A stretch of DNA of 25,638 nt, from the NCBI GenBank assembly GCA_050742155.1, contig JBOGFC010000061.1, positions 1 through 25,638 of the forward strand, in the 5' to 3' direction. A program made the translations under genes and the position numbers. This stretch comes from JBOGFC01 sp050742155 (GTDB lineage Bacteria > Actinomycetota > Acidimicrobiia > Spongiisociales > JALYHC01). Below, piece after piece: positions 6,721 through 13,932 of this stretch; the first letter of the stretch is position 1, and every line of letters begins with the position of its first letter. Under the pieces are notes generated by a model. The model searched no databases and was not told where the DNA came from. It saw nothing but the letters and a program-made list of their open reading frames with translations.

Positions 6721-7836
6721 GTGGAAGCCCTGGTCATCGGGCTGGTGGGACTTGCCGCGCTGGCTGCGGGCGTCTGGTGGCGGAGCAGATCGGCCGCCCT
6801 GGCTACCGCGCGCCTGGCGGACTTGGCCGAGATGGATCGCCTCCGGGGCGCCCTGGCTGCGGCCGAGCAGCGTACCGCCCAGGTGGAGGGTGCGCTGCAC
6901 GGCACGGAGCTGGGGGTGCTGGTCACCGATGGGGCTGGGAGGGTACGGTTGGCCAATCCCGTGGCTCACCGCTTCCTGGATGCCCGGCACGGTGAGGCGG
7001 TGGCCGAGGTGCGCATCACCGAGGTGCTCGCCGAGGTGCTCCGCGAGGGTCGGCCGCTCAGCCGGGAGCTCGACCTCTACACACCGGTGCGGCGGGCCCT
7101 TCGGCTCAGGGCGGCTCCCCTGGATGAAGGAGCGGTCCTCTACATCGAAGACCTCACCGAAGGGCGCCGGCTCGACGAGGTGCGACGGGACTTCGTGGCC
7201 AACGCCAGCCACGAGCTGAAGACCCCCTTGGGAGCCCTGTCGGTGCTGGCCGAGACCCTGGCCACCAGCCTGGACGACCCGCAGCTGACCGTCCGGCTGG
7301 CCCAGCGCGTGGCGGAGGAGGCCCGGCGGCTCGGTCGGCTGGTGGAGGAGCTCCTCGACCTCTCGCGGATCGAGGCAGAGGCGGTCCGCTTCGAGCCTGT
7401 GGCCGTGGCGGCGGTGGTGGAGGATGCCCTCGAGCGGCTCCCTGCCCAGGGAGTCGACGTGTTGGTGGATGCGGTCCCCGACGGGCTGGTGGTCCTGGGG
7501 GACCGGCGACAGCTCACCTCGGCCCTCTTCAACCTGCTCGACAACGCGATCAAGTACTCGCCGCCGGGCGCCAAGGTATGCCTGCGGGTGATGGAGCGGG
7601 ATGAGCGGGCGGTGGTCGAGGTGGAAGACCAGGGAACCGGCGTCCCGGCTTCCCAGCTGGAGCGCATCTTCGAGCGCTTCTACCGGCTGGAGCGCGCCTC
7701 GGCCGGCGAAGGGACCGGGCTGGGCTTGGCCATCGTCAAGCATGTGGCCATCAACCACGGCGGGAGCGTCCAGGTGGACTCGGAGGAGGGAAGGGGGAGT
7801 CGCTTCTGGCTGGACCTGCCCATCCACCGTGCCTGA
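6721..7836 (+). CDS. senX3: Phosphate sensor histidine kinase, SenX3/PhoR-like
   Basis: A 371-aa membrane histidine kinase. Order of parts: one N-terminal membrane helix (about residues 3-20), a short coiled coil (SALATARLADLAEMDRLRGAL region), a PAS-like domain (GTELGVLVTDGAGRVRLANPVAHRF), the H-box FVANASHELKTPLG with the phosphorylated His at residue 164, the N-box NLLDNAIKYSPPG, the G1 box VEDQGTGVP and the G2 box EGTGLGLAIVKH. The lack of a large extracytoplasmic sensor domain matches SenX3/PhoR, which take their signal from Pst/PhoU. An earlier GTG at 6694 gives nine more residues but has a purine tract touching the codon. The 6721 start fits a leaderless promoter. It overlaps the regulator gene by 8 bp. 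Confidence 0.92.
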   Translation: MEALVIGLVGLAALAAGVWWRSRSAALATARLADLAEMDRLRGALAAAEQRTAQVEGALHGTELGVLVTDGAGRVRLANPVAHRFLDARHGEAVAEVRITEVLAEVLREGRPLSRELDLYTPVRRALRLRAAPLDEGAVLYIEDLTEGRRLDEVRRDFVANASHELKTPLGALSVLAETLATSLDDPQLTVRLAQRVAEEARRLGRLVEELLDLSRIEAEAVRFEPVAVAAVVEDALERLPAQGVDVLVDAVPDGLVVLGDRRQLTSALFNLLDNAIKYSPPGAKVCLRVMERDERAVVEVEDQGTGVPASQLERIFERFYRLERASAGEGTGLGLAIVKHVAINHGGSVQVDSEEGRGSRFWLDLPIHRA

Positions 7837-8512
7837 GCTACGGGTTCTCTTGGTGGAGGACGAGCCCTCCTATGTCGAGGCGCTGTCGGCGGCGCTCTCC
7901 CGCGACGGCTTCACCGTGGAGGTGGCCACCGATGGACGAGAGGCCCTGCGGGCCTTCCGCGAGTGGGGGCCGGATCTGGTACTGCTCGACCTGATGCTCC
8001 CGCAGCTCCCCGGGCTGGACGTGCTGCGGCGCATCCGGGAGGAATCGGCGGTGCCGGTCATCGTCATCAGCGCCAAGGACGCCGAGGCGGACGTGGTGGC
8101 CGCCCTGGAGCTGGGAGCCGACGACTACCTCACCAAGCCTTACTCGGTACGAGAGCTGGTGGCCCGGCTACGGGCCAATCTGCGGCGGGCGGCGGCCGCC
8201 ACCGAGCCGGAGGTGCTGGTGGTGGGGGAGGCCGTGCTGGACCCGGGGCGCCATGAGCTACGGGTGGGAGAGCACGCACTGTCTCTCCCCCGCAAGGAGT
8301 TCGCCCTGCTGCGCGTGCTCATGGAGAGGGCCGACCGGGTGGTGAGTCGCGACCGCCTGATCGAGGAGGTTTGGGGATTCGACTATGTCGGGGACACCCG
8401 CACCCTCGACCAGCACATCCGGCGGTTGCGCCGCCGGCTCGAGCCGCTCCCCGGTCCGGCCATCGAGACCGTGCGCGGAGTGGGATACCGGCTGCGGCCC
8501 CCCGGGCCCTGA
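7829..8512 (+). CDS. regX3: Response regulator, RegX3/PhoP-like (OmpR family)
   Basis: A 227-aa response regulator. The receiver domain has the acidic pocket (VEDEP), the phospho-acceptor Asp54 in LLDLMLP, the switch Ser in VIVISAKD and Lys103 in YLTKPYS. The C-terminal winged-helix DNA-binding domain includes LPRKEFALLRVLMERADRVVSRDRLIEEVWG and DQHIRRLRRRLEP, ending in the wing IETVRGVGYRLRPP. GTG at 7829 overlaps the kinase stop by 8 bp, so the pair is translationally coupled. It is the probable ligand of the PHO-like repeats upstream of pstS and the kinase gene. Confidence 0.95.
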   Translation: MPELRVLLVEDEPSYVEALSAALSRDGFTVEVATDGREALRAFREWGPDLVLLDLMLPQLPGLDVLRRIREESAVPVIVISAKDAEADVVAALELGADDYLTKPYSVRELVARLRANLRRAAAATEPEVLVVGEAVLDPGRHELRVGEHALSLPRKEFALLRVLMERADRVVSRDRLIEEVWGFDYVGDTRTLDQHIRRLRRRLEPLPGPAIETVRGVGYRLRPPGP

Positions 8513-8525
8513 CGCCGGAGGGGGC

Positions 8526-8531
8526 TACCCT
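8526..8531 (+). promoter_or_regulatory. -10 box for leaderless membrane-protein gene
   Basis: TACCCT is followed by exactly six bases (8532-8537) and then GTG at 8538. The spacing is identical to the kinase promoter at 6709. It begins 13 bp after the response regulator stop and suggests the downstream module has its own promoter. Confidence 0.55.
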
Positions 8532-8537
8532 CTGGGT

Positions 8538-9071
8538 GTGCATCGTATCCTCGCCCTCGGCGTGCTGGCCGTGGGGATGGCCCAGGTGGGTCACGCCCTC
8601 GGCTACCTGCTGGCCCATCCCTCGGCCGAGCAGCGCCGCCAGGCGCTGGGCGGCCATGCACATCTGGGCCCCTTGGTGGAGGTGCTCCTCCCCCTCACCC
8701 TGGCCGCCGTCGCCTGGCTGGTGTGGGTCGAGATGCGCGGCAGGTGGAGGCTGCGGCCCGGCTCCCTGGCTCTCGCCCAGGCGGCCGCCTTCGGAACGCA
8801 GGAGCTGGCCGAGAGGGCGCTGGCCGGCCAAGGCGCCCATGCCCTGGTCCACGAACCGGCTCTGTGGGTCGGGCTGGCCGCCCAGGTGCTGGTGGCCTCG
8901 TTGGTGGTGGGGGCTGTGCGCGTGGGCGGCCAGGCGGTGGCCGGCCGGCTCCTGGGGAACGGGCGAGTCGTCTTCACCTTCGTCCCCTCCCTCAGCCTTG
9001 CCGCGACCGGCTCCTCGGTCGGCACTCCGCCGTCGCTCGGTTCGATCAGCCGGCGGGGCCCTCCTTCCTGA
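8538..9071 (+). CDS. Unrecognised small integral membrane protein
   Basis: A 177-aa protein I do not recognise. It has about four hydrophobic segments: the N-terminal VHRILALGVLAVGMAQVGHAL, LVEVLLPLTLAAVAWLVWVEM, a weaker central segment, and LWVGLAAQVLVASLVVGAV. Histidines cluster around the first two helices (GHALGYLLAHP, GGHAHLGPL), and a basic loop (RGRWRLRPGS) suggests a cytoplasmic connection. The C-terminal 30 residues are Ser/Gly/Pro-rich. The open frame runs further upstream within the regulator gene, but the GTG at 8538 has a correctly spaced leaderless promoter. The gene precedes a cupredoxin-like lipoprotein and may belong with it; metal or haem handling is only a guess from the His clusters. 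Confidence 0.7.
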   Translation: MHRILALGVLAVGMAQVGHALGYLLAHPSAEQRRQALGGHAHLGPLVEVLLPLTLAAVAWLVWVEMRGRWRLRPGSLALAQAAAFGTQELAERALAGQGAHALVHEPALWVGLAAQVLVASLVVGAVRVGGQAVAGRLLGNGRVVFTFVPSLSLAATGSSVGTPPSLGSISRRGPPS

Positions 9072-9116
9072 CCCGGCCCGAAGGATCGAACCGCTAGCTA
9101 GAGGAAGGATTCATCT

Positions 9117-9533
9117 GTGCATCGAGTCGCGGTCCTGGTGCTCGTCCTGGCGGCCTGCGGGAACCCCGCCTCGGCACCTACCTCCACGACGGCCACCACC
9201 CTGACCACCACGACCACCACCAGCACGAGCACCACCAGCACCACCCTTGCTCCCACCACCAGCACCGTCCCGACCCACGAGATCGTGGTCAGGGTGGAGG
9301 ACGGTCAGGTGGAGGGTGGCGGACGGGTCGAAGTTCGGCAGGGCTCGCCGGTGCGGTTGACGGTCGAGGCGGACCTCAGCGAGGAGGTCCACGTGCACGG
9401 TTACGACCTGCGTGCCGAGGTGGAGCCCGGCCGGCCGGCCACCCTGGAGTTCGTGGCCGACATACCCGGCATCTTCGAGGTGGAGCTGGAGGAGTCGCAC
9501 CTGCACCTACTCGAACTGGAGGTGAGCCCATGA
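9117..9533 (+). CDS. Cupredoxin-like lipoprotein with Thr/Ser linker
   Basis: A 138-aa lipoprotein. A very short signal peptide ends in the lipobox LAAC (Cys14). Residues about 20-55 are a low-complexity Thr/Ser linker encoded by ACC/AGC repeats (9180-9272). The remaining 80 residues form a beta-rich cupredoxin-like domain with EVRQGSPVRLTVEADLSEEVHVHGYDL and FVADIPGIFEVELEESHLHLLELEV. His residues in HVHGYD and ESHLHL could bind copper, although the classical Cys of blue copper proteins is absent. GTG at 9117 has AGAGGAAGGA about 7 nt upstream. The stop overlaps the next start in an ATGA, so it is coupled to the membrane protein that follows. Domain assignment is by motif only. Confidence 0.75.
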   Translation: MHRVAVLVLVLAACGNPASAPTSTTATTLTTTTTTSTSTTSTTLAPTTSTVPTHEIVVRVEDGQVEGGGRVEVRQGSPVRLTVEADLSEEVHVHGYDLRAEVEPGRPATLEFVADIPGIFEVELEESHLHLLELEVSP

Positions 9534-10843
9534 GGCCGCGGGAGGTGTGGGCGCACGGGATCGGGGGTCGGGCCGACCTCCCGGTTCCGCTGGAGCTCTT
9601 CATCTACGGGGCGGCGCTGGTGCTGGTGCTCTCCTTCGGGGCCCTGGCCGTCCTCTGGCCCAGGCCGCGGCTGCAGGACGGCGTTCGCAACCATCGTCTG
9701 GCGGTCCCGCTCGGGCCGGCCTGGGGGGTGCTACGGGTGGCGGGGGTGGCCGGGCTAGCCCTGGTGGTGGTGGCCGGGTTGATCGGTACGCAGGGGGTGA
9801 CGGCCAACATCGTCCCGGTGACCGTATGGGTGGTCTTCTGGCTGGTGGTCCCCTTCGCGGGAGCCGTGGCCGGCGATCTGTGGAGTGCCCTCAACCCCTG
9901 GCGCACCCTGGCCTCCTGGTTGGGGCTGGGTGGCGAAGGAGCGGTATCGCAACCTCCCCGGCTGGGCATCTGGCCGGCCGCGCTGGCCTTCCTCGCCTTC
10001 ACCTGGCTGGAGCTGGTGCACCCGGACCCTTCCCGGCCCTGGGTGCTGGCGGTGGCGGCGCTGGCCTACTCGGCCTACCTGGCCGGCTGGATGGCCTGGT
10101 CCGGGCGGGAGGCCGGGCTGCAAGCCGCCGACGCCTTCACGGTCTACAACCGGCTGCTGAGCTCGCTGGCCCCGTTCGGACGGGACCAGAGGGGCCGGCC
10201 GATCTGGCGGGGATGGCTGCGGGCCCTGCCGGCCCTGCCCGCCTGGCCCGGGCTGGCGGTGTTCGTGGTGGCCATGATCGGGACGGTGACCTACGACGGC
10301 CTATCGAGCACGCCGCTTTGGAACGACCTCAGCTTCCGCCTGCTCGGACCGGCCTCTTCGTCCATGTGGCTGGGAACGGCCGCCCTCCTGGCCACGGTCG
10401 GGGTGATCGGAGCCGGGTACCTGGCGGCCTGCCGTGCGGCGGCCCGCATCGCCGGCTCGGGCGTGAGCGCCGGCCGGGTGGCGGCCGACTTCGCCCATAC
10501 GCTGGTGCCCATCGCCCTGGCTTACGCGCTGGCCCACTACTTCACGCTGGTGATCTTCGAAGGCCAGCTGTTCCTGGCGGCGCTCTCCGACCCCTTGGGG
10601 AGAGGATGGGACCTGTTCGGTACGGCCGGCTGGCGGGTCAACTTCACCTGGCTACCGCCGGTGGCCGTCTGGTACGTGCAGTTGGCAGTGATCGTGGGTG
10701 GCCACCTGCTGGGGGTGGTGCTGGCCCATGACCGGGCTCTGGCCTCCTTTCCGGCCCGGAGGGCGGTCCGCAGCCAGTACGCCATGCTGGCCCTCATGGT
10801 GGCCCTCACCGGGCTGGGCCTGACCATCCTGGCGGCCGGATGA
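9530..10843 (+). CDS. Large polytopic membrane protein, function unknown
   Basis: A 437-aa integral membrane protein with about ten or eleven hydrophobic helices. It belongs to an actinobacterial family whose N-terminus reads AHGIGGRADLPVPLELFIYGAALVLVLSF; some database entries of this type carry the poorly supported name fenitrothion hydrolase, from memory. Charged or polar residues inside helices (ALNPWRTLASW, LAYALAHYFTL, VIVGGHLLGVVLAHDRALA) include several His, which may fit metal or electron transfer. The start ATG is embedded in the stop of the cupredoxin-like lipoprotein gene (ATGA), and its own stop overlaps the next small gene the same way. No function can be assigned with confidence. 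Confidence 0.8.
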   Translation: MRPREVWAHGIGGRADLPVPLELFIYGAALVLVLSFGALAVLWPRPRLQDGVRNHRLAVPLGPAWGVLRVAGVAGLALVVVAGLIGTQGVTANIVPVTVWVVFWLVVPFAGAVAGDLWSALNPWRTLASWLGLGGEGAVSQPPRLGIWPAALAFLAFTWLELVHPDPSRPWVLAVAALAYSAYLAGWMAWSGREAGLQAADAFTVYNRLLSSLAPFGRDQRGRPIWRGWLRALPALPAWPGLAVFVVAMIGTVTYDGLSSTPLWNDLSFRLLGPASSSMWLGTAALLATVGVIGAGYLAACRAAARIAGSGVSAGRVAADFAHTLVPIALAYALAHYFTLVIFEGQLFLAALSDPLGRGWDLFGTAGWRVNFTWLPPVAVWYVQLAVIVGGHLLGVVLAHDRALASFPARRAVRSQYAMLALMVALTGLGLTILAAG

Positions 10844-11007
10844 GCGGTCTGGTGCTGGCTCACGCGGGCGGATGGGACGAGCTGCTCTTGTTCGGGGTGA
10901 TCGGCGCCGTCGTCTGGCTGTTCGTGCGATTTGCCGAACGGCGTTCGCAGCGCCGCTCCGCCCAAGAGGACGAGGAGTCTTCCAGGGAGGAGGACCAAGA
11001 GGCCTGA
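10840..11007 (+). CDS. 55-aa single-pass membrane protein
   Basis: A short gene starting at the ATGA overlap with the preceding membrane protein. The product has a short hydrophobic N-terminus with a His (LVLAHAGGWDELLLF), one membrane helix (about residues 13-30, LLLFGVIGAVVWLFVRF), then an Arg-rich stretch (ERRSQRRS) and an acidic tail (QEDEESSREEDQEA). The charge pattern fits an N-out/C-in single-pass subunit. The 4-bp overlap and coding-like composition support it as a real gene and likely partner of the large membrane protein. It ends 8 bp from the converging vapC. Confidence 0.65.
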   Translation: MSGLVLAHAGGWDELLLFGVIGAVVWLFVRFAERRSQRRSAQEDEESSREEDQEA

Positions 11008-11015
11008 GAAGGCGG

Positions 11016-11390
11016 TCAGTAGGGCCGCGTCGGCCGTTCGAACATCGGGAAGTGCCGAAGGTTGCCCGTCGCCACCACCGCATCGTGCTGGAGGGCGGTG
11101 GCGGCGATCACCAGATCGGCGAGTCCCAGGCGATGGGAGGGCAGGTAGCGCCGGCCGAGCTCCCCCGCCGAGCGGGCAATCCGCTCGTCCACCTCGACCC
11201 ATCTCAACACCGAGAAGAGGCGTTCCGCCGCCCCTTGCTCGGCGGGGCGCACCCCGACCAGGATCTCGGTCCTGGTCAGCTCGCTGCACAGGGGAGGGGC
11301 GTCGAGACTTCGCAGCCAGTCGTGGGCGCGCCGGTCCCCACGCAAGTGGTCGATCAGCACCGTGGTGTCTGCGACGACGTCGAGCGTCAT
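11016..11390 (-). CDS. vapC: PIN-domain ribonuclease toxin VapC
   Basis: A 124-aa PIN-domain protein, the toxin of a type II VapBC pair. Active-site acids are Asp8 in VVADTTVLIDHL, Glu in LTRTEILVG, and Asp in LGLADLVIAATAL. The final PIN motif is AVVATGNLRHFPMF, in the common TxNxxxF form. VapC proteins cleave tRNA or rRNA. The open frame continues upstream to 12134 in the same frame but antisense-like sequence there is not coding. ATG at 11390 overlaps the antitoxin stop (ATGA), as usual for these pairs. The partner antitoxin looks shortened. Confidence 0.88.
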   Translation of the reverse strand: MTLDVVADTTVLIDHLRGDRRAHDWLRSLDAPPLCSELTRTEILVGVRPAEQGAAERLFSVLRWVEVDERIARSAGELGRRYLPSHRLGLADLVIAATALQHDAVVATGNLRHFPMFERPTRPY

Positions 11391-11617
11391 TCGGCGTCCA
11401 ACAGCCCGAGCAGCCGTTCCCGATCGATACCCCGCAACGACGCCACGTACTCGGCGCCCGGGGGAAGGTACGCGGCCGAGGCGGAGGTTTCCTTCAGCAC
11501 TTTGCGGTATCGGGCCAGCTGTTGGGAGCGGTCGACCTCGCCATCGAGCAGTCGATCGATCGCCTCGCGGATCAAGTCGGAGAGGGACCGCCCACTTCGG
11601 CGTGCCCGGGCGGCCAA
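11387..11617 (-). CDS. vapB: VapB-type antitoxin, N-terminally short
   Basis: A 76-aa ribbon-helix-helix-like antitoxin. It starts directly with helix 1 and the turn into helix 2 (AARARRSGRSLSDLIREAIDRLLDGE) and ends with a C-terminal toxin-binding tail (PPGAEYVASLRGIDRERLLGLLDAE). The usual N-terminal beta strand with the DNA-contacting residues and the start of helix 1 (about 12-15 residues) are missing. The only available start is a TTG at 11617, which directly follows the TGA of the DUF2342 gene, and no earlier start exists in frame. It can probably still bind VapC but may have lost autoregulation. A truncated remnant is possible. Confidence 0.7.
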   Translation of the reverse strand: MAARARRSGRSLSDLIREAIDRLLDGEVDRSQQLARYRKVLKETSASAAYLPPGAEYVASLRGIDRERLLGLLDAE

Positions 11618-12715
11618 TCATCCGACCATCACCCGGGCCGCCCAACCGACCGGGTCCTCCAGCTCCGCCAGGGTGGGGAGGTGGTCCGGGCCTTCCCACA
11701 GCCGGGCCAGGGCCTCTCCGCCCCAGCGGCGGTCCACCTCGGCGCAGAAGCGGGCCCCCAGGCGGTACTGCTTGAGCTTCCACTCCAGGCCCAGGAGCCG
11801 CTGGAGGATCTGCTCGCCGGGGGAGGGCTCGGCCCGGCGGCGACCCATCGCCTCCCGCAGCTTGGGCAGGTCGGGGAGCAGCTTCGGTGCGGCCCGGTCC
11901 ATGACGAACTCCCCGTAGCCCTCCATCACCGCCATGAAGGCCTGCAGCTCCTCGAGCGCCTGGCGCTGGGCCGGCCCGGAGAGGAAGCCGGCCATCCCGG
12001 CCGGGTCGCTGAGGAGACGCTCCAGCTCCTGGGGGTCCTGGAGCGACTCGATCCGCTCGGCCAGCACGGCCGGGTCGAGCTGCAGGCTCTCCATGTAGCG
12101 CCCGATGAGCCGCAGGAAGGTGGGCCGCACCCACGGGGTGGCGAACTCGGCCTGGTGGGCGACTTCGTGCAGCGCCACCCAGAAGCGCACCTGGCGCGGG
12201 TCGAGCCGGTAATCGCCCGCGAAGATCTCCACGTTGGGGACCACCAGGTAGAGGCGGGGGGTCTGGGGGGAATCGGGTGCGGCCGGCAGTCCCACGTCGA
12301 ACTGGCCCAGCACCCGGCGGCTCAGGTAGCCGACCATCGCCCCCATCTGCAGGCCGAGCAGGGCCGGCACCAGGGGCTTGAGCAGCATGTCGAGCGGGCC
12401 GGGCTCGCCGGCGGCGGCCCCCAGCTTGGCGGCCAGCGGCTCGACCAGGTAGCGGAAGCTGTGCAGGTTGGCCTCGGTCCAGGAGCGCCGGTCGACCGGG
12501 CTGGCCTCGAGAGCGGGTCCCAGGTCGAGCCCGGACGCCTCCTGCACGTGGAGCCGGGCGGTCCGGGTCAGCTCCCGGTAGTCCTCCGCCAGCTGCGGGT
12601 CGATGGGCTCGGCCGGCCCGGCCACGCTGCGGCCCACCTCGGCGGCCAGCTTCCAGTTGACCGGTCCGGGAGCGTTGAAGAGATCGAAGAGGCGAGCGAA
12701 CAGATCATCGGTCAT
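11618..12715 (-). CDS. DUF2342 zinc-dependent metallohydrolase-like protein
   Basis: A 365-aa protein of the DUF2342 family (TIGR03624 type, often named zinc-dependent metalloprotease or F420 biosynthesis-associated protein). It has the zincin motif HEVAH at residues 183-187 in VALHEVAHQAEFATPWVRP. Other family segments are VNWKLAAEVGRSVAG near the start, VGYLSRRVLGQFDVGLP, and RLYLVVPNVEIFAGDYRLD before the active site. No signal peptide is visible, so it is probably cytoplasmic. The substrate is unknown. ATG at 12715 overlaps the htrA stop in an ATGA, so the two are coupled. Relatives in mycobacteria lie near the UPF0182 and PDZ-protease genes also found in this window. Confidence 0.88.
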   Translation of the reverse strand: MTDDLFARLFDLFNAPGPVNWKLAAEVGRSVAGPAEPIDPQLAEDYRELTRTARLHVQEASGLDLGPALEASPVDRRSWTEANLHSFRYLVEPLAAKLGAAAGEPGPLDMLLKPLVPALLGLQMGAMVGYLSRRVLGQFDVGLPAAPDSPQTPRLYLVVPNVEIFAGDYRLDPRQVRFWVALHEVAHQAEFATPWVRPTFLRLIGRYMESLQLDPAVLAERIESLQDPQELERLLSDPAGMAGFLSGPAQRQALEELQAFMAVMEGYGEFVMDRAAPKLLPDLPKLREAMGRRRAEPSPGEQILQRLLGLEWKLKQYRLGARFCAEVDRRWGGEALARLWEGPDHLPTLAELEDPVGWAARVMVG

Positions 12716-13920
12716 AGGTCCCCGGGTCGTCGATCGAGCACCACGCCCAAGGTGAGCTGCTCCTCGCCGCGCTGCACGGTGAGCTCGACCTGGTCCCCGG
12801 CCCGGTGGTGCCGCAGGTCGACCACCAGCTCCTCCATGGTGGTCACGGCCTCGCCCTCCAGCGCCACGATGACGTCCCCGGCCTGGCCGCCGGACTGCTC
12901 GATGGCCGAGCCGGGCAGCAGGCTGATGATCACCGCCCCGTAAGGGACCTCGGCTCCCTCGTCGGTCTCCCGGAAGGCGGTGGTCCCTTCCAGCCCCAGG
13001 AAGGCATGGTCGACGTCGCCCAGCTCGATGAGATCCTGCACCACCTCTTCCACGACCTCGACCGGGATGGCGAAGCCGAGCCCCTCCGCTCCCACGTCCG
13101 ATACCCCGATGGCGGTGGTGATGCCCAGCAGTCGTCCGATCGGGTCGACCAGCGCCCCTCCGCTGGAGCCGCGCGTGATGGGAGCGTCGGTCTGGATCAT
13201 CCCGAAGAGGGTGGAGCCGTCCTGCGCGTCGAGGCGCCGGTCGAAGGCGGAGATGACCCCCACCGTCACCGACGGGCCTCCTTCCAGCCCGAGCGGGTTC
13301 CCCACCGCGATGGCGGGGTCACCCACCCGCGCCTCCTCGCTGGAGCCCAGCGTGATCGGCGAGAGCCCGGAAGCGGGGATGCGCAGCACGGCCAGGTCGG
13401 TGTGCGGGTCGACTCCCACCACCTCGGCCGAGAAGCTGCGGCCGTCGGCCAACACGGCGTGCAGCTCGTCGAAGTCCTGTACCACGTGGGCGTTGGTGAT
13501 CAGGTAGCCATCCGCCCGGTACACCACCCCCGAGCCGGAGCCGGTGGGGATCGCCTCGTCGATCCCCTCGGCCAGGGTGCCGATGCGCACCTCGACGATG
13601 GAGGGGATGACCTGCTCGGCCACCTGGGTGGCGGTCCGGAAGGGTTGCTCGGTGCGCACTACCTGCCGCTCGATGGTCTCCGGCTGGACGATGGTGACCG
13701 GCGGCTCGGCCGGCAGCACCCCGGCTGCGAAGAGGGCCCCGATTCCCGCCCCCACACCGAGCAGCCCGGCCAGGAAGGGGACCAGCAGCCGTTCCCCGCC
13801 CCGCCGCCGGGGCGGCCCGTCGCGTGGAGGGAGGGGCCGCAGCGAGCTCGAGGGCGGAGGCGGGGGAGCCGTGCGGGGCCGCCGGGAGCCCGCCAGGGGC
13901 CCCTGAGTAGGCTGGTTCAT
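12712..13920 (-). CDS. htrA: Membrane-anchored HtrA/PepD-like serine protease
   Basis: A 402-aa trypsin-like protease with a cytoplasmic Pro/Arg-rich N-terminus, one membrane helix (about residues 44-68), an extracytoplasmic protease domain and one C-terminal PDZ domain. The catalytic triad is His145 (ITNAHVV), Asp175 (PHTDLAVLRI) and Ser253 (RGSSGGAL, where GNSGG is more usual). The PDZ domain contains YGAVIISLLPGSAIEQSGGQAGDVIVALEG. It probably degrades misfolded envelope proteins. The frame extends to 13944, but ATG at 13920 is six bases after a TACAAT -10 box and is a good leaderless start. It is followed by the DUF2342 gene with a 4-bp overlap. Confidence 0.92.
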   Translation of the reverse strand: MNQPTQGPLAGSRRPRTAPPPPPSSSLRPLPPRDGPPRRRGGERLLVPFLAGLLGVGAGIGALFAAGVLPAEPPVTIVQPETIERQVVRTEQPFRTATQVAEQVIPSIVEVRIGTLAEGIDEAIPTGSGSGVVYRADGYLITNAHVVQDFDELHAVLADGRSFSAEVVGVDPHTDLAVLRIPASGLSPITLGSSEEARVGDPAIAVGNPLGLEGGPSVTVGVISAFDRRLDAQDGSTLFGMIQTDAPITRGSSGGALVDPIGRLLGITTAIGVSDVGAEGLGFAIPVEVVEEVVQDLIELGDVDHAFLGLEGTTAFRETDEGAEVPYGAVIISLLPGSAIEQSGGQAGDVIVALEGEAVTTMEELVVDLRHHRAGDQVELTVQRGEEQLTLGVVLDRRPGDL

Positions 13921-13926
13921 GGAGTC

Positions 13927-13932
13927 ATTGTA
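13927..13932 (-). promoter_or_regulatory. -10 box for leaderless htrA mRNA
   Basis: On the minus strand TACAAT (13932 to 13927) is followed by exactly six bases and then the htrA ATG at 13920, putting the transcription start at the start codon. The box overlaps the first base of the divergent moaE start codon at 13932, so the two promoters are interlocked. Confidence 0.65.

Noticed and set aside
5488..7827. Very long minus-strand open frame of 779 codons
   Set aside because: It crosses pstS in another frame and runs antisense to the sensor kinase gene; its composition is low-complexity Arg/Gly/His/Pro and it matches no protein type.
9180..9272. Repetitive ACC/AGC tract as a possible microsatellite
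   Set aside because: It is in frame and encodes the Thr/Ser linker of the lipoprotein at 9117, a common feature of actinobacterial lipoproteins.
11391..12134. Upstream extension of vapC in the same frame
   Set aside because: It overlaps vapB and the DUF2342 gene in another frame and is Gly/Pro/Arg-rich; the PIN domain begins at 11390.
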